Source: Lentisphaeria bacterium
GTDB taxonomy: Bacteria > Verrucomicrobiota > Lentisphaeria > Victivallales > UBA1829
Direction: 5' to 3'
Assembly (NCBI GenBank): GCA_017456805.1
Contig: JAFTIQ010000009.1
Location: forward strand, 1 to 64,000
DNA length: 64,000 nucleotides
Of the stretch, positions 8,037 through 16,820 are shown in pieces. A program made the translations under genes and the position numbers. The notes below the pieces were generated by a model. It was given only the letters and a program-made list of their open reading frames with translations. It made no database searches and was not told the origin of the DNA. The number at the start of each line of letters is the position of its first letter. The stretch's first letter is position 1.

Positions 8037-9404
8037 ATGAATCAGGCTGTACCGAAAAAGGAAACCGTGAAAGAACGGCTCGACAAAATCCGGGAGACTC
8101 ATATTCTGAATGGAGCACTCGGAAATGTTCCGGCAAGAATTCTTCCGGCAGATACACTTGTCAAATTTGAGCTGAAGCTGAATGATATTTTTCAGGAATT
8201 CAGAAATAACATCCAGGTTCTTTATATCCGGGATGATTGGCGCATGGATGATGGCAGAACGGCATATCTTTCGCCGGATTTGGAACATCTCTGGCAGAAA
8301 GTGAATTTTGACATCTCCGGAGATACGTTACGGTTTGAACTGGATTTTAAAGGCGAATCTGAACACTGGATCGGAATTTCCACGCTCAATGGGACAACGG
8401 AGTACAGGGAGAATCTCTTTTTCTATACGCTTGAAAAAGATCTTCTCCAATATCAGGCGTTCAAAGGGAGTGTCCACACACACAGCTCCGGATCGGATGG
8501 TCATTATCCGCCGGAATATGTTCCGGCATATATGCGGCAGGCCGGATTCGACTTTACCGCGTTGACGGATCATAAAATCTATGAGCCGACGCTTCAGGCG
8601 ATAAATGCGATGAACAAGTTCGATTCCGGACTGGAAGTTTATTCCGGAGAAGAAGCAGAAAGTTTCGGAGTCGGAATCAATCACATTCTGAGTCTTGGGA
8701 CTTCGGAATCCATCAGTAAATGGGAATATGATCCGGAAAGCGATTTCGCAGAACGGGTGGAAGCGATCCGGAAAGAGCTTGCTGATTATCCGGAACATGA
8801 AGCAAAATATGCGGCACAGTTTGAAGCGATTACAGGCAAAATCCGGGAACTGGACGGACTGTCCGTCTTCTGTCATCCATACTGGAAACAGAATTCCCGT
8901 TATGCCAGCACACCGCTTTTGACGGATATCATTCTCCGGCGCGGCAAGTTTGATGCGCTGGAATTGGGAAATTTCACAGTTCCACGGATGGCTCTGCTGA
9001 ATGCAAAAGTCATGGAAGCAAAACAGGAATATCAATTCCGGAAGCCCTTCATCGGAAGCAGCGACTGGCACGGACGTCCCGGGCAGAAGGCAAATATGGA
9101 TTATACCATCATATTTGCAAACAGTGCCGGATTTCCGGATTTTGCGGAGGCTGTCCGCGCCGGACGCTGCGTGGCAGTCGGCGGACAGAATGATGAATTT
9201 CCCTTCGGAACGTACCGGCTCGTAAAGTATGCGCTGTTCCTGATGGAACATTATTTCAAAAAAATCCATGATCCCCTTTGTGCAGAACAGGGGGATTTGA
9301 TCCTGAAAGCATTGAACGGTGATTTGAGCGGTCTGACGGAAATCACAGAATTGAAAGAAAAAATTGCCCGAAAACAGGCTGAATTTTTCGGCAGAGGTGA
9401 ATAA
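8037..9404 (+). CDS. PHP-domain metal-dependent phosphoesterase-like protein
   Basis: 455 residues without a signal peptide. Residues 1-140 form a divergent beta-rich region that could be a sugar-binding-like module. The PHP domain starts at about 143 with GSVHTHSSGSDGHYPPEY (H147 and H149 as metal ligands), then DFTALTDHK, a further SGEEAES segment, FCHPYW and GSSDWHG, which supply the remaining His/Asp ligands. PHP proteins are polynuclear metallohydrolases acting on phosphoesters, including nucleotides and sugar phosphates. The gene sits 17 bases after the prepilin fragment and 3 bases before the metallophosphoesterase, so the two phosphoesterase-type genes are probably co-translated. Substrate unknown. 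Confidence 0.78.
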   Translation: MNQAVPKKETVKERLDKIRETHILNGALGNVPARILPADTLVKFELKLNDIFQEFRNNIQVLYIRDDWRMDDGRTAYLSPDLEHLWQKVNFDISGDTLRFELDFKGESEHWIGISTLNGTTEYRENLFFYTLEKDLLQYQAFKGSVHTHSSGSDGHYPPEYVPAYMRQAGFDFTALTDHKIYEPTLQAINAMNKFDSGLEVYSGEEAESFGVGINHILSLGTSESISKWEYDPESDFAERVEAIRKELADYPEHEAKYAAQFEAITGKIRELDGLSVFCHPYWKQNSRYASTPLLTDIILRRGKFDALELGNFTVPRMALLNAKVMEAKQEYQFRKPFIGSSDWHGRPGQKANMDYTIIFANSAGFPDFAEAVRAGRCVAVGGQNDEFPFGTYRLVKYALFLMEHYFKKIHDPLCAEQGDLILKALNGDLSGLTEITELKEKIARKQAEFFGRGE

Positions 9405-9407
9405 AAT

Positions 9408-11150
9408 ATGAGTTTGATCAGTTACGCATCTTCCACATTAAAAGCTCTTTCGGTTTCTTTGAACAGAGATCCCGTTTCGGCTGAAGATTTTTCCAAATTT
9501 CACGGAGGAACTCCGGAGGGAAAGACCGGCATGACGCTCTCCCGTACCAGGTCAGAACTGATTCTGGAAATCATGTGCCATGAACCGGCTGAAATCCATG
9601 ACCAGAATAAACAGGATGACTGGACGATTTTTACCAGCGGTGACCGGCTGGAAATCTTTTTCGGTGCCCGTGAACCGGAACCGTGGCTGAGCCAATTTGT
9701 TGTAGGTGCAGGCGGCGGAAAATCCGATAATAAAGGCACGAAAGAATCCTGGAAGGCAGAAGTGGAAACCGGAAAACATTACTGGAAAGCAAGGCTTGTT
9801 TTCCCCTTCAACATGTTCCGGATGAATAACCTTTCCATGTTTTTCAACGTTTGCCGGTATTCTGAAGCCCGGAATGAATATGTCACTTGGGCAGATCTGG
9901 CAAAAACCTTTCATGAAGTGGAAAACTATGGTCTGCTTCTACTGGATGATTACTCCAAAATTTATTTTGCCGAGACCGGAAATTTCCCGGAACAGGAGTT
10001 TTCCCGGCAGGATTTTGAAACTGCAATGGAACAATTACGGATCCCGGCTCATCAAATCCAGCATGGCCCCTGGATCACCAATCCGGCAGAGAACAGCATG
10101 ACGGTTTCTTTCGGAAGTGCGGGAAAATGCGGAGCTTTTCTGGAATACCGCAAAAACGGATCGGAAACTTGGAACCGGCTTCCGTTCGATCATCGCAACG
10201 GGATCCTGATCCGGAAAAACCGGATCCACATTCTGCATCTGCAAGGATTGAATCCCGGAACAGTTTATCAGTACCGGATCATTACGCTGCATCCCATCAC
10301 GCTTCAGGAATCAGTCAGCAAAGTGTATCAATTCAAAACCTTTGATCAACAGGAAAAAGAATTTGAATTTACGGTTTTTTCAGACATTCATTCTGATATT
10401 GAGAACTTACGCAATCTTTTGAAATTAAAAGAGTTGAACGCAAGCAAATTCCTGCTGAATCTGGGAGATTATCTCTCCTGTGCCTGCGGAGAAGAATCCT
10501 ATTACAGAGGATTTCTTGATCTGGAATCGAACTGGTGCATGGAAAATGGAAAACCATTGATTTTCTGCCGGGGAAATCATGAACAGATCGGAACCGATGC
10601 CGGCTTGTATCAGGAACTGCTGCCCCGGCCGGATGGAAAATCTTATTTCACCTTTCAACAGGGCGATACTTTTTTCATTGCGCTGGATGCCGGAAATGAT
10701 AAACCGGATGATGAAACAGGCTTGTTCCGGAACGATGCAATGATCCGGGAAGAAAGGGAATGGCTGAAAAAAGTCACTCAAAGCAGGGAATATACCTCTG
10801 CACGCTGGAGGATCATTCTCATTCACATGCCGCCCTGCATCAAAGGAAAATATGATTCCGATGCGGCATACTCTCTGGTTCGGATCTGTACCGAACATTC
10901 CGTCAAACCGGATCTGATCCTCAGCGGACATTTACACAAGTATCTGAAAATTGAACCTGAGCAGGGGATCTGCAGTTATCTGAGGGAAGGAAAAACTACG
11001 CCGATCACACTCCCCCTCTCCTGTCCGCTCATGGCGAATGATACAGATACCATGATCCAGGTTGCAGTACACAAGGACTCTCTTTCTGCCCGGTGCATGG
11101 ATTCCTCCGGCACAATGACAGATGAAGTTCTGCTCCGGAAAAATAAATAA
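9408..11150 (+). CDS. Calcineurin-like phosphoesterase with CBM9-like and FN3/purple-acid-phosphatase-like N-terminal domains
   Basis: 580 residues; ATG preceded by AGAGGTGA. Residues 1-185 (DRLEIFFGAREPE, VCRYSEARNEYVTWADL) resemble family 9 carbohydrate-binding domains. Residues 205-310 (MTVSFGSAGKCGAFLEYR, LNPGTVYQYRI) resemble the FN3-like N-terminal domain of purple acid phosphatases. The catalytic domain follows with all core motifs: SDIHSD (D326, H328), NLGDY, CRGNHEQ, LIHMPP and SGHLHKY. No signal peptide is visible, which is odd for a carbohydrate-binding phosphatase and suggests cytoplasmic action, perhaps on phosphorylated or sulfated sugar intermediates (inference). Last gene of the operon that begins at 1637. 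Confidence 0.82.
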   Translation: MSLISYASSTLKALSVSLNRDPVSAEDFSKFHGGTPEGKTGMTLSRTRSELILEIMCHEPAEIHDQNKQDDWTIFTSGDRLEIFFGAREPEPWLSQFVVGAGGGKSDNKGTKESWKAEVETGKHYWKARLVFPFNMFRMNNLSMFFNVCRYSEARNEYVTWADLAKTFHEVENYGLLLLDDYSKIYFAETGNFPEQEFSRQDFETAMEQLRIPAHQIQHGPWITNPAENSMTVSFGSAGKCGAFLEYRKNGSETWNRLPFDHRNGILIRKNRIHILHLQGLNPGTVYQYRIITLHPITLQESVSKVYQFKTFDQQEKEFEFTVFSDIHSDIENLRNLLKLKELNASKFLLNLGDYLSCACGEESYYRGFLDLESNWCMENGKPLIFCRGNHEQIGTDAGLYQELLPRPDGKSYFTFQQGDTFFIALDAGNDKPDDETGLFRNDAMIREEREWLKKVTQSREYTSARWRIILIHMPPCIKGKYDSDAAYSLVRICTEHSVKPDLILSGHLHKYLKIEPEQGICSYLREGKTTPITLPLSCPLMANDTDTMIQVAVHKDSLSARCMDSSGTMTDEVLLRKNK

Positions 11151-11158
11151 AAAGCGGC

Positions 11159-11187
11159 TTGAAATCCGATCTTTCCAGTTCTATATT
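11159..11187 (+). promoter_or_regulatory. Sigma-70 type promoter of the 11231 gene
   Basis: TTGAAA at 11159-11164, 17-base spacer, TATATT at 11182-11187. The predicted start is near 11194, 37 bases before the ATG. Confidence 0.65.
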
Positions 11188-11230
11188 AACGACAGATTTC
11201 AAAAAGAACAAAAAAGGAGAAAAGAACATC

Positions 11231-13246
11231 ATGAAACCTGTCATGTGGAGTTTCGGAATGCAAAGCCGCCCGATGTTTCATGTCGGGGAAAAGCCTGATA
11301 TTGAAGGAGCTGCGGAAGCTGCGGCAAAAGCTGGAATCAAGGATGCTGTTATTTTCGGAAAAGATCATACAGGGCTTTGTTTTCATCCGACAAAATGGGG
11401 AGTTCATCACCCATGCGCCAAAATCGATTTGACGGGAGAAATGACCAAAGCTCTGCACAAACATCAGATCCGGGCATTGGCGTATTTCAATCTCGGACTT
11501 GATGGAGAAATGGGCAGGAAACATCCCGATTGGCTTCAGGAATCAGCCCCCGGAAAAACGCTTGTAACGGAAGATCATTATGCTCAAATCTGCGTTTTTT
11601 ATGAATATTTCCATGAGTATATGATCCCGGTTCTGCTGGAAATGTTTGAAAATTACGGAATCGACGGAGTTTTTCTTGATACGATGAACGCGTTCGGCTA
11701 CTGCTGCTGTCCGAAATGCCGGAGAGATTTTGAAGCGGAAGTCAAACGCCCCCTCCCTCTGCCCGGGGATAAAGAAAATCCCGACTGGGCTCTCTACGGA
11801 AAGTGGCAATATCAACGGACCGAACGCTTTATGCAGGAAGTCCGGAATACGGTTTTGAAACGTTATCCGAAGGCAGAAATTCTCTTCAATCACATTGGCG
11901 GCCCTTTGTTTCCTTATGCCCTCCCCGGAATTGAAACAGGGATTGTCTCCTGCGATCCTCCGGCGTTTTATCCCTGGATCTCTCTTTATTCCAGTTATCT
12001 TTCCTCGCTGGAACAGGGCGGCGATATTTTTATCGAACGCTTTGCCCGGGGATGGGGAGACCGATGCGATCTGGAAGACAGATCCCTGCAATACAAATGT
12101 GCCGCGATTTTCGCTCACCGGCAGAGATATTGTGTCGGCGACCGGATGCATCCGGATGCCCGGCTTGCGGATGGTTCGGCTCATGCCATGCAGGTGATCG
12201 CTGATGTCTGGAAGAAGTTTGATCAGGCATTGCCGGATCGGTTGAAACGAAGTGCTGACGTGCTCTTTTTATTGCCGGAAAGTTATCGCTGCGGAGCACA
12301 AAAGCAGAAATTTTCTTATCCGCATCTGGGCTCAGATTACTATGGACCGATGCTTGGAACGTTCCGTTTTCTGCTGGATTCCGGAAGCTCTTATCTGACG
12401 GTTCCCGAGTTTGCATTGGAGCGGAATCTGAATTCCGGAAAACTGGTTATCATCTCTGGCGCAGAAGCTCTTACAGATCAAACCCATACGCTTCTGAACG
12501 ACTTTGTTTTGAATGGCGGGAAAGTGTTATTCAGCGGAAAAGTTCCCCGTTTGCCGGATGGATCTCTGCCCGGATATTGCGGCATCAGAGAGCTTGAAAA
12601 AACAGTTCATACATGCGTTTATCTTCCGGGAAAATGCGACGGCAGCAGGATTCTTGTACGGGGCAACCTTCTTTCGCCCATCCTTTCCGGTGCGAAAGCT
12701 GTCTCCTTCGGCTATCCTCAGCAATATGCGGAAGAACTCAAAGATTCTCCCTATCCTTATTACAATGCCTCCGATGAAACGCCCCTTGAGATTCCGCTTC
12801 TGACCCAATTCAAATATGGCAAAGGAATGGTTTATTTTCTCAACTGCGGGCTTCTGGAAGATTATGCAGATACCGCTCTGCCCGCTCAAATGGAATGGGG
12901 CAAAAAACTGCTTCAGAAGCTCCTGCCGTCACCGGATGTGCGCCTTGATGGCGGTTCCGGGAATGTGGAGCTGGTTTCTTATGATGACCCCAAAGGCGGA
13001 AAGGTATTTGTCCTGATCAATCATGGCGGACGGGAAAATTCCCTCCGGACGATTTATGTTACAGAACACATCTCCTATCCGCAGCCTGCATATCGGGTAA
13101 ACCTGATGATCCGCACGGAAACCGATCTGGAAGTACAATGCGGCAAGACCAAACTTCCAGTGAAACGGAAAGGAAAATTCGCAATCGTTCCTGTTGTGAT
13201 GGATTCCGCCTGGAAATTCGTGAAAGTAAAAAAACTCCGGAGCTGA
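11231..13246 (+). CDS. Intracellular glycoside-hydrolase-like protein (beta-galactosidase trimerisation/GHL6 type)
   Basis: 671 residues. I chose ATG 11231, 12 bases after AAAGGAGAAAA; longer readings would run back into the promoter. There is no signal peptide. The first 330 residues look like a TIM barrel (VIFGKDHTGLCFHP, RALAYFNLGLDGE, YGIDGVFLDTMNAF) with a cysteine cluster YCCCPKCRRDF, as in hypothetical glycosyl hydrolases of the GHL6 type. Residues about 340-560 resemble the class I amidotransferase-like trimerisation domain of GH42 beta-galactosidases (LVIISGAEALTDQTHTLLND, LNGGKVLFSGK). A small beta-sandwich ends the protein. Likely a cytoplasmic glycosidase finishing oligosaccharides released by the secreted enzymes; the exact family assignment is uncertain. 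Confidence 0.7.
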   Translation: MKPVMWSFGMQSRPMFHVGEKPDIEGAAEAAAKAGIKDAVIFGKDHTGLCFHPTKWGVHHPCAKIDLTGEMTKALHKHQIRALAYFNLGLDGEMGRKHPDWLQESAPGKTLVTEDHYAQICVFYEYFHEYMIPVLLEMFENYGIDGVFLDTMNAFGYCCCPKCRRDFEAEVKRPLPLPGDKENPDWALYGKWQYQRTERFMQEVRNTVLKRYPKAEILFNHIGGPLFPYALPGIETGIVSCDPPAFYPWISLYSSYLSSLEQGGDIFIERFARGWGDRCDLEDRSLQYKCAAIFAHRQRYCVGDRMHPDARLADGSAHAMQVIADVWKKFDQALPDRLKRSADVLFLLPESYRCGAQKQKFSYPHLGSDYYGPMLGTFRFLLDSGSSYLTVPEFALERNLNSGKLVIISGAEALTDQTHTLLNDFVLNGGKVLFSGKVPRLPDGSLPGYCGIRELEKTVHTCVYLPGKCDGSRILVRGNLLSPILSGAKAVSFGYPQQYAEELKDSPYPYYNASDETPLEIPLLTQFKYGKGMVYFLNCGLLEDYADTALPAQMEWGKKLLQKLLPSPDVRLDGGSGNVELVSYDDPKGGKVFVLINHGGRENSLRTIYVTEHISYPQPAYRVNLMIRTETDLEVQCGKTKLPVKRKGKFAIVPVVMDSAWKFVKVKKLRS

Positions 13247-13260
13247 TAACAGTCCGGAGT
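13228..13260 (-). terminator. Intrinsic terminator of the aminotransferase gene (minus strand)
   Basis: Read on the minus strand: ACTCCGG, 13-base loop, CCGGAGT, then a run of T. It overlaps the last codons of the convergent + strand gene, which has no T-run of its own. Confidence 0.75.
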
Positions 13261-13283
13261 CTGTTCTCCTTCTGAAATTCTGA

Positions 13284-14615
13284 TCAATTTTTCCGTTTTG
13301 TCAAAGCGATTCCGCCGAGCTGGGGAGTATTCTTTTTAACGGTGTGCAGTTCATTATGATGCTCAGCGACTTTATGGATCGCTTCGATATATTTGTCCAC
13401 CCATTCAGGATAAAACTTTTTGAATGCCGGTTCCCCCAGGATCCGCTGATTGATGGTCATGGAAACCGGCAGTTCACCGGTCAATTTTCTCGGATCGACT
13501 CCGGGAGGCAGGAACCGGGAGGCTGTGGGAGCACCGTGTCCGAAGATATCCACATCATAGAACACGGAGGAAAGATGGAGCGGGAAGTTGCATGACAAAA
13601 GAAATCCGGGAGCCTCTTTGTCGAGTGCCGCGGAGAATGTCACATTGTCGATGCCATCGAATGCCTCCGGATCATAGCCGAACCGGCTGGCATACCATCC
13701 GGCTTTATCGCTGCCGGGATCTTCCGGATAGATCATGCGCAGACCTTTGATATCCTTGATCCCGTTCCAGAAATATTTCATTGCCGCATCGATTTCTGCG
13801 ATTTCAGATTCATATTTTTTCAACTGTTCCAAACCGATTGCGGAAGAGACCTGATGCATCCGGAATTTCTGTCCGCCAAAGGGGACCAGGTTTGTATCTT
13901 TGAATTCTTCAGGCGAATAGACTTCTCTGATCCGGTCATAATGCCCGAACCGGATCGCCCGTCTGTAAATTTCCAAGTCATTGGTAAGAAGCATACCGCC
14001 CTCCCCGATGGCGAAGGATTTTCCGCTCATCAGGGACATTCCGGCGACATCTCCGATGGTTCCAAGCATCCGTCCTTTGTAATGCCCGCCCTGGGCGTGG
14101 GAAACATCTTCGATCACTTTGATTCCATGTTTTCTGGCGATCGCCATGATAGGATCCATATCTGCCGGATGAGATAAATAATGTACAACGATCACCGCTT
14201 TTGTCCGGGGGGTGATATGCGCTTCAAAACTTGCGGGATCAATCTGAAGATCTTTTTCACAGATATCGCAAAATACAACGGTTGCGCCCAAGCTGAGAGC
14301 ACCTGTACAGCTTGCCCAATAGGTTACGGAGGGACAGATCACCTCATCCCCGGGACCGAGTCCGACTCCATACATGGCAGCCAGCAGGGAAGAAGTTCCG
14401 CTGTTGTGGGATAAGGCATATTTCATACCGTGCCATTCTGCAAATTTTTCTTCAAATTTACGGGAAATATTTGTTCCGGACATATTTCCAGTTTCAAGCA
14501 CATCCGCCTGAGCTTTATGCATAGCGTCATTCACGATCGGCCATTTATAAAGATCTCCCGGTAAATCTTCGACACGGAACACAGGAGTTCCGCCGTTAAT
14601 CGCAAGTTTTCCCAT
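13284..14615 (-). CDS. DegT/DnrJ/EryC1/StrS-family PLP-dependent aminotransferase
   Basis: 443 residues. I chose the ATG at 14613-14615 because GGAGTG sits correctly upstream; an in-frame TTG ten codons earlier lacks a ribosome site. Typical opening GKLAINGGTPV, then ALSHNSGTSSLLAAM, CPSVTYWASCTGAL, VIEDVSHAQG and the PLP-lysine region SGKSFAIGEGGML. The family transfers amino groups to keto-sugars or keto-inositols, and some members are dehydratases. Divergent to the amidohydrolase/regulator pair and sharing an operator-like element with it (14658-14671), so probably part of the same sugar regulon. Specific substrate cannot be read from the sequence. Confidence 0.88.
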   Translation of the reverse strand: MGKLAINGGTPVFRVEDLPGDLYKWPIVNDAMHKAQADVLETGNMSGTNISRKFEEKFAEWHGMKYALSHNSGTSSLLAAMYGVGLGPGDEVICPSVTYWASCTGALSLGATVVFCDICEKDLQIDPASFEAHITPRTKAVIVVHYLSHPADMDPIMAIARKHGIKVIEDVSHAQGGHYKGRMLGTIGDVAGMSLMSGKSFAIGEGGMLLTNDLEIYRRAIRFGHYDRIREVYSPEEFKDTNLVPFGGQKFRMHQVSSAIGLEQLKKYESEIAEIDAAMKYFWNGIKDIKGLRMIYPEDPGSDKAGWYASRFGYDPEAFDGIDNVTFSAALDKEAPGFLLSCNFPLHLSSVFYDVDIFGHGAPTASRFLPPGVDPRKLTGELPVSMTINQRILGEPAFKKFYPEWVDKYIEAIHKVAEHHNELHTVKKNTPQLGGIALTKRKN

Positions 14616-14657
14616 TTCGCACTCCAGTTTTTCTTTTTTTGACAAAAAGGGTTATAA

Positions 14658-14671
14658 TAACCCATTGGTTA
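14658..14671. promoter_or_regulatory. Operator-like palindrome 1 (divergent region)
   Basis: TAACCCATTGGTTA, palindromic at 12 of 14 positions, lies just upstream of a TATTAT-like -10 of the minus-strand aminotransferase. It shares the core CCCATTGG with the element at 14789-14797. A LacI/GntR-type regulator is encoded next door at 15726. Confidence 0.6.
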
Positions 14672-14755
14672 AATATAAAATATCATAACATCCCGGAAAT
14701 TCAAGTTTAAAACTGTTTTTTGGGAAAAATAAATTGCTTTTTTTGTATATAAACC

Positions 14756-14784
14756 TTGAAAATGTTATTGCAAGGTGTTATTTT
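14756..14784 (+). promoter_or_regulatory. Promoter of the amidohydrolase/regulator operon
   Basis: TTGAAA at 14756-14761, 17-base spacer, TATTTT at 14779-14784. The predicted start near 14791 falls inside the operator-like palindrome at 14789-14797. Confidence 0.6.
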
Positions 14785-14788
14785 ATAT

Positions 14789-14797
14789 CCCATTGGG
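14789..14797. promoter_or_regulatory. Operator-like palindrome 2 (over the predicted start site)
   Basis: CCCATTGGG, a 9-base palindrome around a central base, with the same CCCATTGG core as 14661-14668. Its place at +1 suggests repression, and its probable ligand is the product of 15726-16805 (inference). Confidence 0.6.
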
Positions 14798-14830
14798 CAA
14801 ATAGAAGAATCTTTCAAAGGAGAAACGGTC

Positions 14831-15709
14831 ATGTTTATTGATATCCACGCTCATGCATATCGTGTTCAACCCATTTACAGTGTCAGAAAAGATTATCGCT
14901 GGGCAATGCCTGAAACATTGGTCCGCTTCTATGATAAATACAATGTGGAAAAAGGAATCCTTCTTCCTATCGTCAGCCCTGAATGTAATGCGATTCAAAG
15001 CAATGAAGATATTCTGGAAGCAGCAGAACGTTTCCCGGGCAGATTTGTTCCTTTCTGCAATATAGATCCACGGGCGATTTTCAATTCGCCGGATGCCCCT
15101 TTGGAAAATCATATTCTGCGGTATAAAGAGGCCGGCTGCAAAGGGATCGGAGAAGTTATGGCGAACTACCCGTTCCAGCACCCCATGATGCGGAATCTGT
15201 TCCGGGCTGCAGAAGTTTCCGGTTTGCCCATGACGATTCATGTTGCAGATAAAATCGGCGGCTGTTATGGGATCTACGATGAACCGGGGCTGCCGGGATT
15301 GGCAAAAACTCTGGAAGATTTCCCGAAATTGCACATTTTCGGACACAGCGCAGCGTTCTGGGCTGAGATCAGTGAATTGAATTCACCGGAAGACCGCGCC
15401 GGGTATCCGAAAGGAAACGTCAAAGAAGGTGCTGTTGCAAGGTTGATGAGAAAGTATCCGAATCTTATCGGGGATCTCTCCGCGAACTCCGGAGCGAATG
15501 CCCTGATCCGCGATCCGGAATATGCAGTGAAATTTCTCAACGAATTTCAGGATCGGCTGTGCTTCGGAATGGATATTTGTCTGGAACCCTTTGAAAACAA
15601 TATCAAGCTCATCGGTTTCCTGAATGAACTGCGGGAACGCGGAAAAATTTCAGATGAAGTTTTCCGGAAAGTTGCCCGGGAAAATGCAGAAAGGATCCTC
15701 GGGATCTGA
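14831..15709 (+). CDS. Amidohydrolase family 2 (TIM-barrel metal-dependent hydrolase)
   Basis: 292 residues from ATG 14831, preceded by AAAGGAGAAA. The start MFIDIHAHAYR carries the H-x-H metal motif of the amidohydrolase superfamily. Later motifs include MTIHVADKIGG (third His), HIFGHSAAFW (fourth His) and LCFGMDICLE, where the usual catalytic Asp is expected. Relatives include decarboxylases and lactonases of sugar-acid or aromatic breakdown. It precedes the regulator by 16 bases, and the two are certainly co-transcribed. Substrate unknown. Confidence 0.85.
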   Translation: MFIDIHAHAYRVQPIYSVRKDYRWAMPETLVRFYDKYNVEKGILLPIVSPECNAIQSNEDILEAAERFPGRFVPFCNIDPRAIFNSPDAPLENHILRYKEAGCKGIGEVMANYPFQHPMMRNLFRAAEVSGLPMTIHVADKIGGCYGIYDEPGLPGLAKTLEDFPKLHIFGHSAAFWAEISELNSPEDRAGYPKGNVKEGAVARLMRKYPNLIGDLSANSGANALIRDPEYAVKFLNEFQDRLCFGMDICLEPFENNIKLIGFLNELRERGKISDEVFRKVARENAERILGI

Positions 15710-15725
15710 TCCGGGAGCGGAAACT

Positions 15726-16805
15726 ATGGGTAGAATTCTTGATTATAAACTCATCGGGGAATTACGGAAGAAGATCCTTGCAGGCGGATTCGACAAGGTC
15801 GCTTTTTTACCGTCAGAACGCAATCTGGCAGAAGAATATCAAGTGGGACGGGGAATCATCCGCGGGGCATTGAAAGCGTTAAGTGAAGAGGGCCTTCTTT
15901 ACAAAATCCCCGGCAGGGGTTTCCGTCTCAAACAGAAAACAGACCGCCGGTTGAAACGCATCATTCTCAGGCTTCCGATCCAGATGTCTGCCCGTGCTTA
16001 TGAGGCAATGGGGATCGTGGCTGGTATCTGTTCCGGCGCAAACGAAATCTTTGCTGAAATTATTCTATCCACCTCTCAGGCAAAATGGGATTTCAAGGAA
16101 CTTCAGGAACGGTATAATGCGGATGACATTCAGGGAATTATTTTTCTGGAAGGATCCCCTGATATTCCGTATGAACGTTTTATCAGCGCAGGAATTCCGT
16201 TTGTGATTGCCAACCTGGAAGAAGAAAAAAATCTCCCCGGGGTCAGAATGGATTACAGAGGCATCGGAAGAATCGCCGGAATGAAACTCCTTCAGGAAGG
16301 TTACCGGAAAATTGCTGTCTATACAGGCAGTACGGAAATGTTTCTTTACAGGGAAATTCTGGCAGGTTTCCGTGGAGCACTGGCAGAAGAAACTCTGATC
16401 CCCGATGAATCCATGATCATTACCGGCAGCAGAAATGAAACACCCGGGAATTTGAAAGAACTTCTGATGAAACCCGCCGGGGAAAGACCTGAGGCGATCT
16501 TTACGGTCAGAGATTACCGTGCAGCCAATGTTTATGCCCTTTGCGAAGAGCTGGGGCTTGCGATCCCGGAGGATCTCGCCGTGATCAGTTTTGACGGAAT
16601 CACATGGCCCAATGGAGAAAAAGCCGGATTGACGACCATCACAGAGGAAGCGGAAGAAATCGGCAGGCAATCTGTTTTTCTTCTTCAGCAGCAATTCCGG
16701 AACGGATACGATCCCGTCAGATGCATGGTCAGCGCAAACCTGATCAACCGGTCAAGTCTGAAAGAAAAGGCAAAATCGGAAAAAGTCATTATCCACAAAA
16801 AATGA
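15726..16805 (+). CDS. GntR-headed transcriptional regulator with LacI-type sugar-sensor domain
   Basis: 359 residues from ATG 15726 with GGGAGCGG upstream. Residues 1-70 form a GntR winged helix (FLPSERNLAEEYQVGRGIIRGAL, then LLYKIPGRGF). Residues 75-345 resemble the periplasmic-binding fold of LacI/GalR repressors (IQGIIFLEGSP, GIGRIAGMKLLQEGYRKIAVYTG, DLAVISFDGITWP, LTTITEEAEEIGRQ). Such hybrids sense sugars. The two CCCATTGG palindromes in the divergent gap are its most likely targets, giving joint control of the aminotransferase and its own operon. Confidence 0.88.
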   Translation: MGRILDYKLIGELRKKILAGGFDKVAFLPSERNLAEEYQVGRGIIRGALKALSEEGLLYKIPGRGFRLKQKTDRRLKRIILRLPIQMSARAYEAMGIVAGICSGANEIFAEIILSTSQAKWDFKELQERYNADDIQGIIFLEGSPDIPYERFISAGIPFVIANLEEEKNLPGVRMDYRGIGRIAGMKLLQEGYRKIAVYTGSTEMFLYREILAGFRGALAEETLIPDESMIITGSRNETPGNLKELLMKPAGERPEAIFTVRDYRAANVYALCEELGLAIPEDLAVISFDGITWPNGEKAGLTTITEEAEEIGRQSVFLLQQQFRNGYDPVRCMVSANLINRSSLKEKAKSEKVIIHKK

Positions 16806-16820
16806 TCTGTCCGGGAAAGA

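Noticed and set aside
13234..13260. Bidirectional terminator for the 11231-13246 gene
   Set aside because: On the + strand the hairpin is followed by CTGTTCTCC, not a T-run, so only the minus-strand reading is a credible intrinsic terminator.
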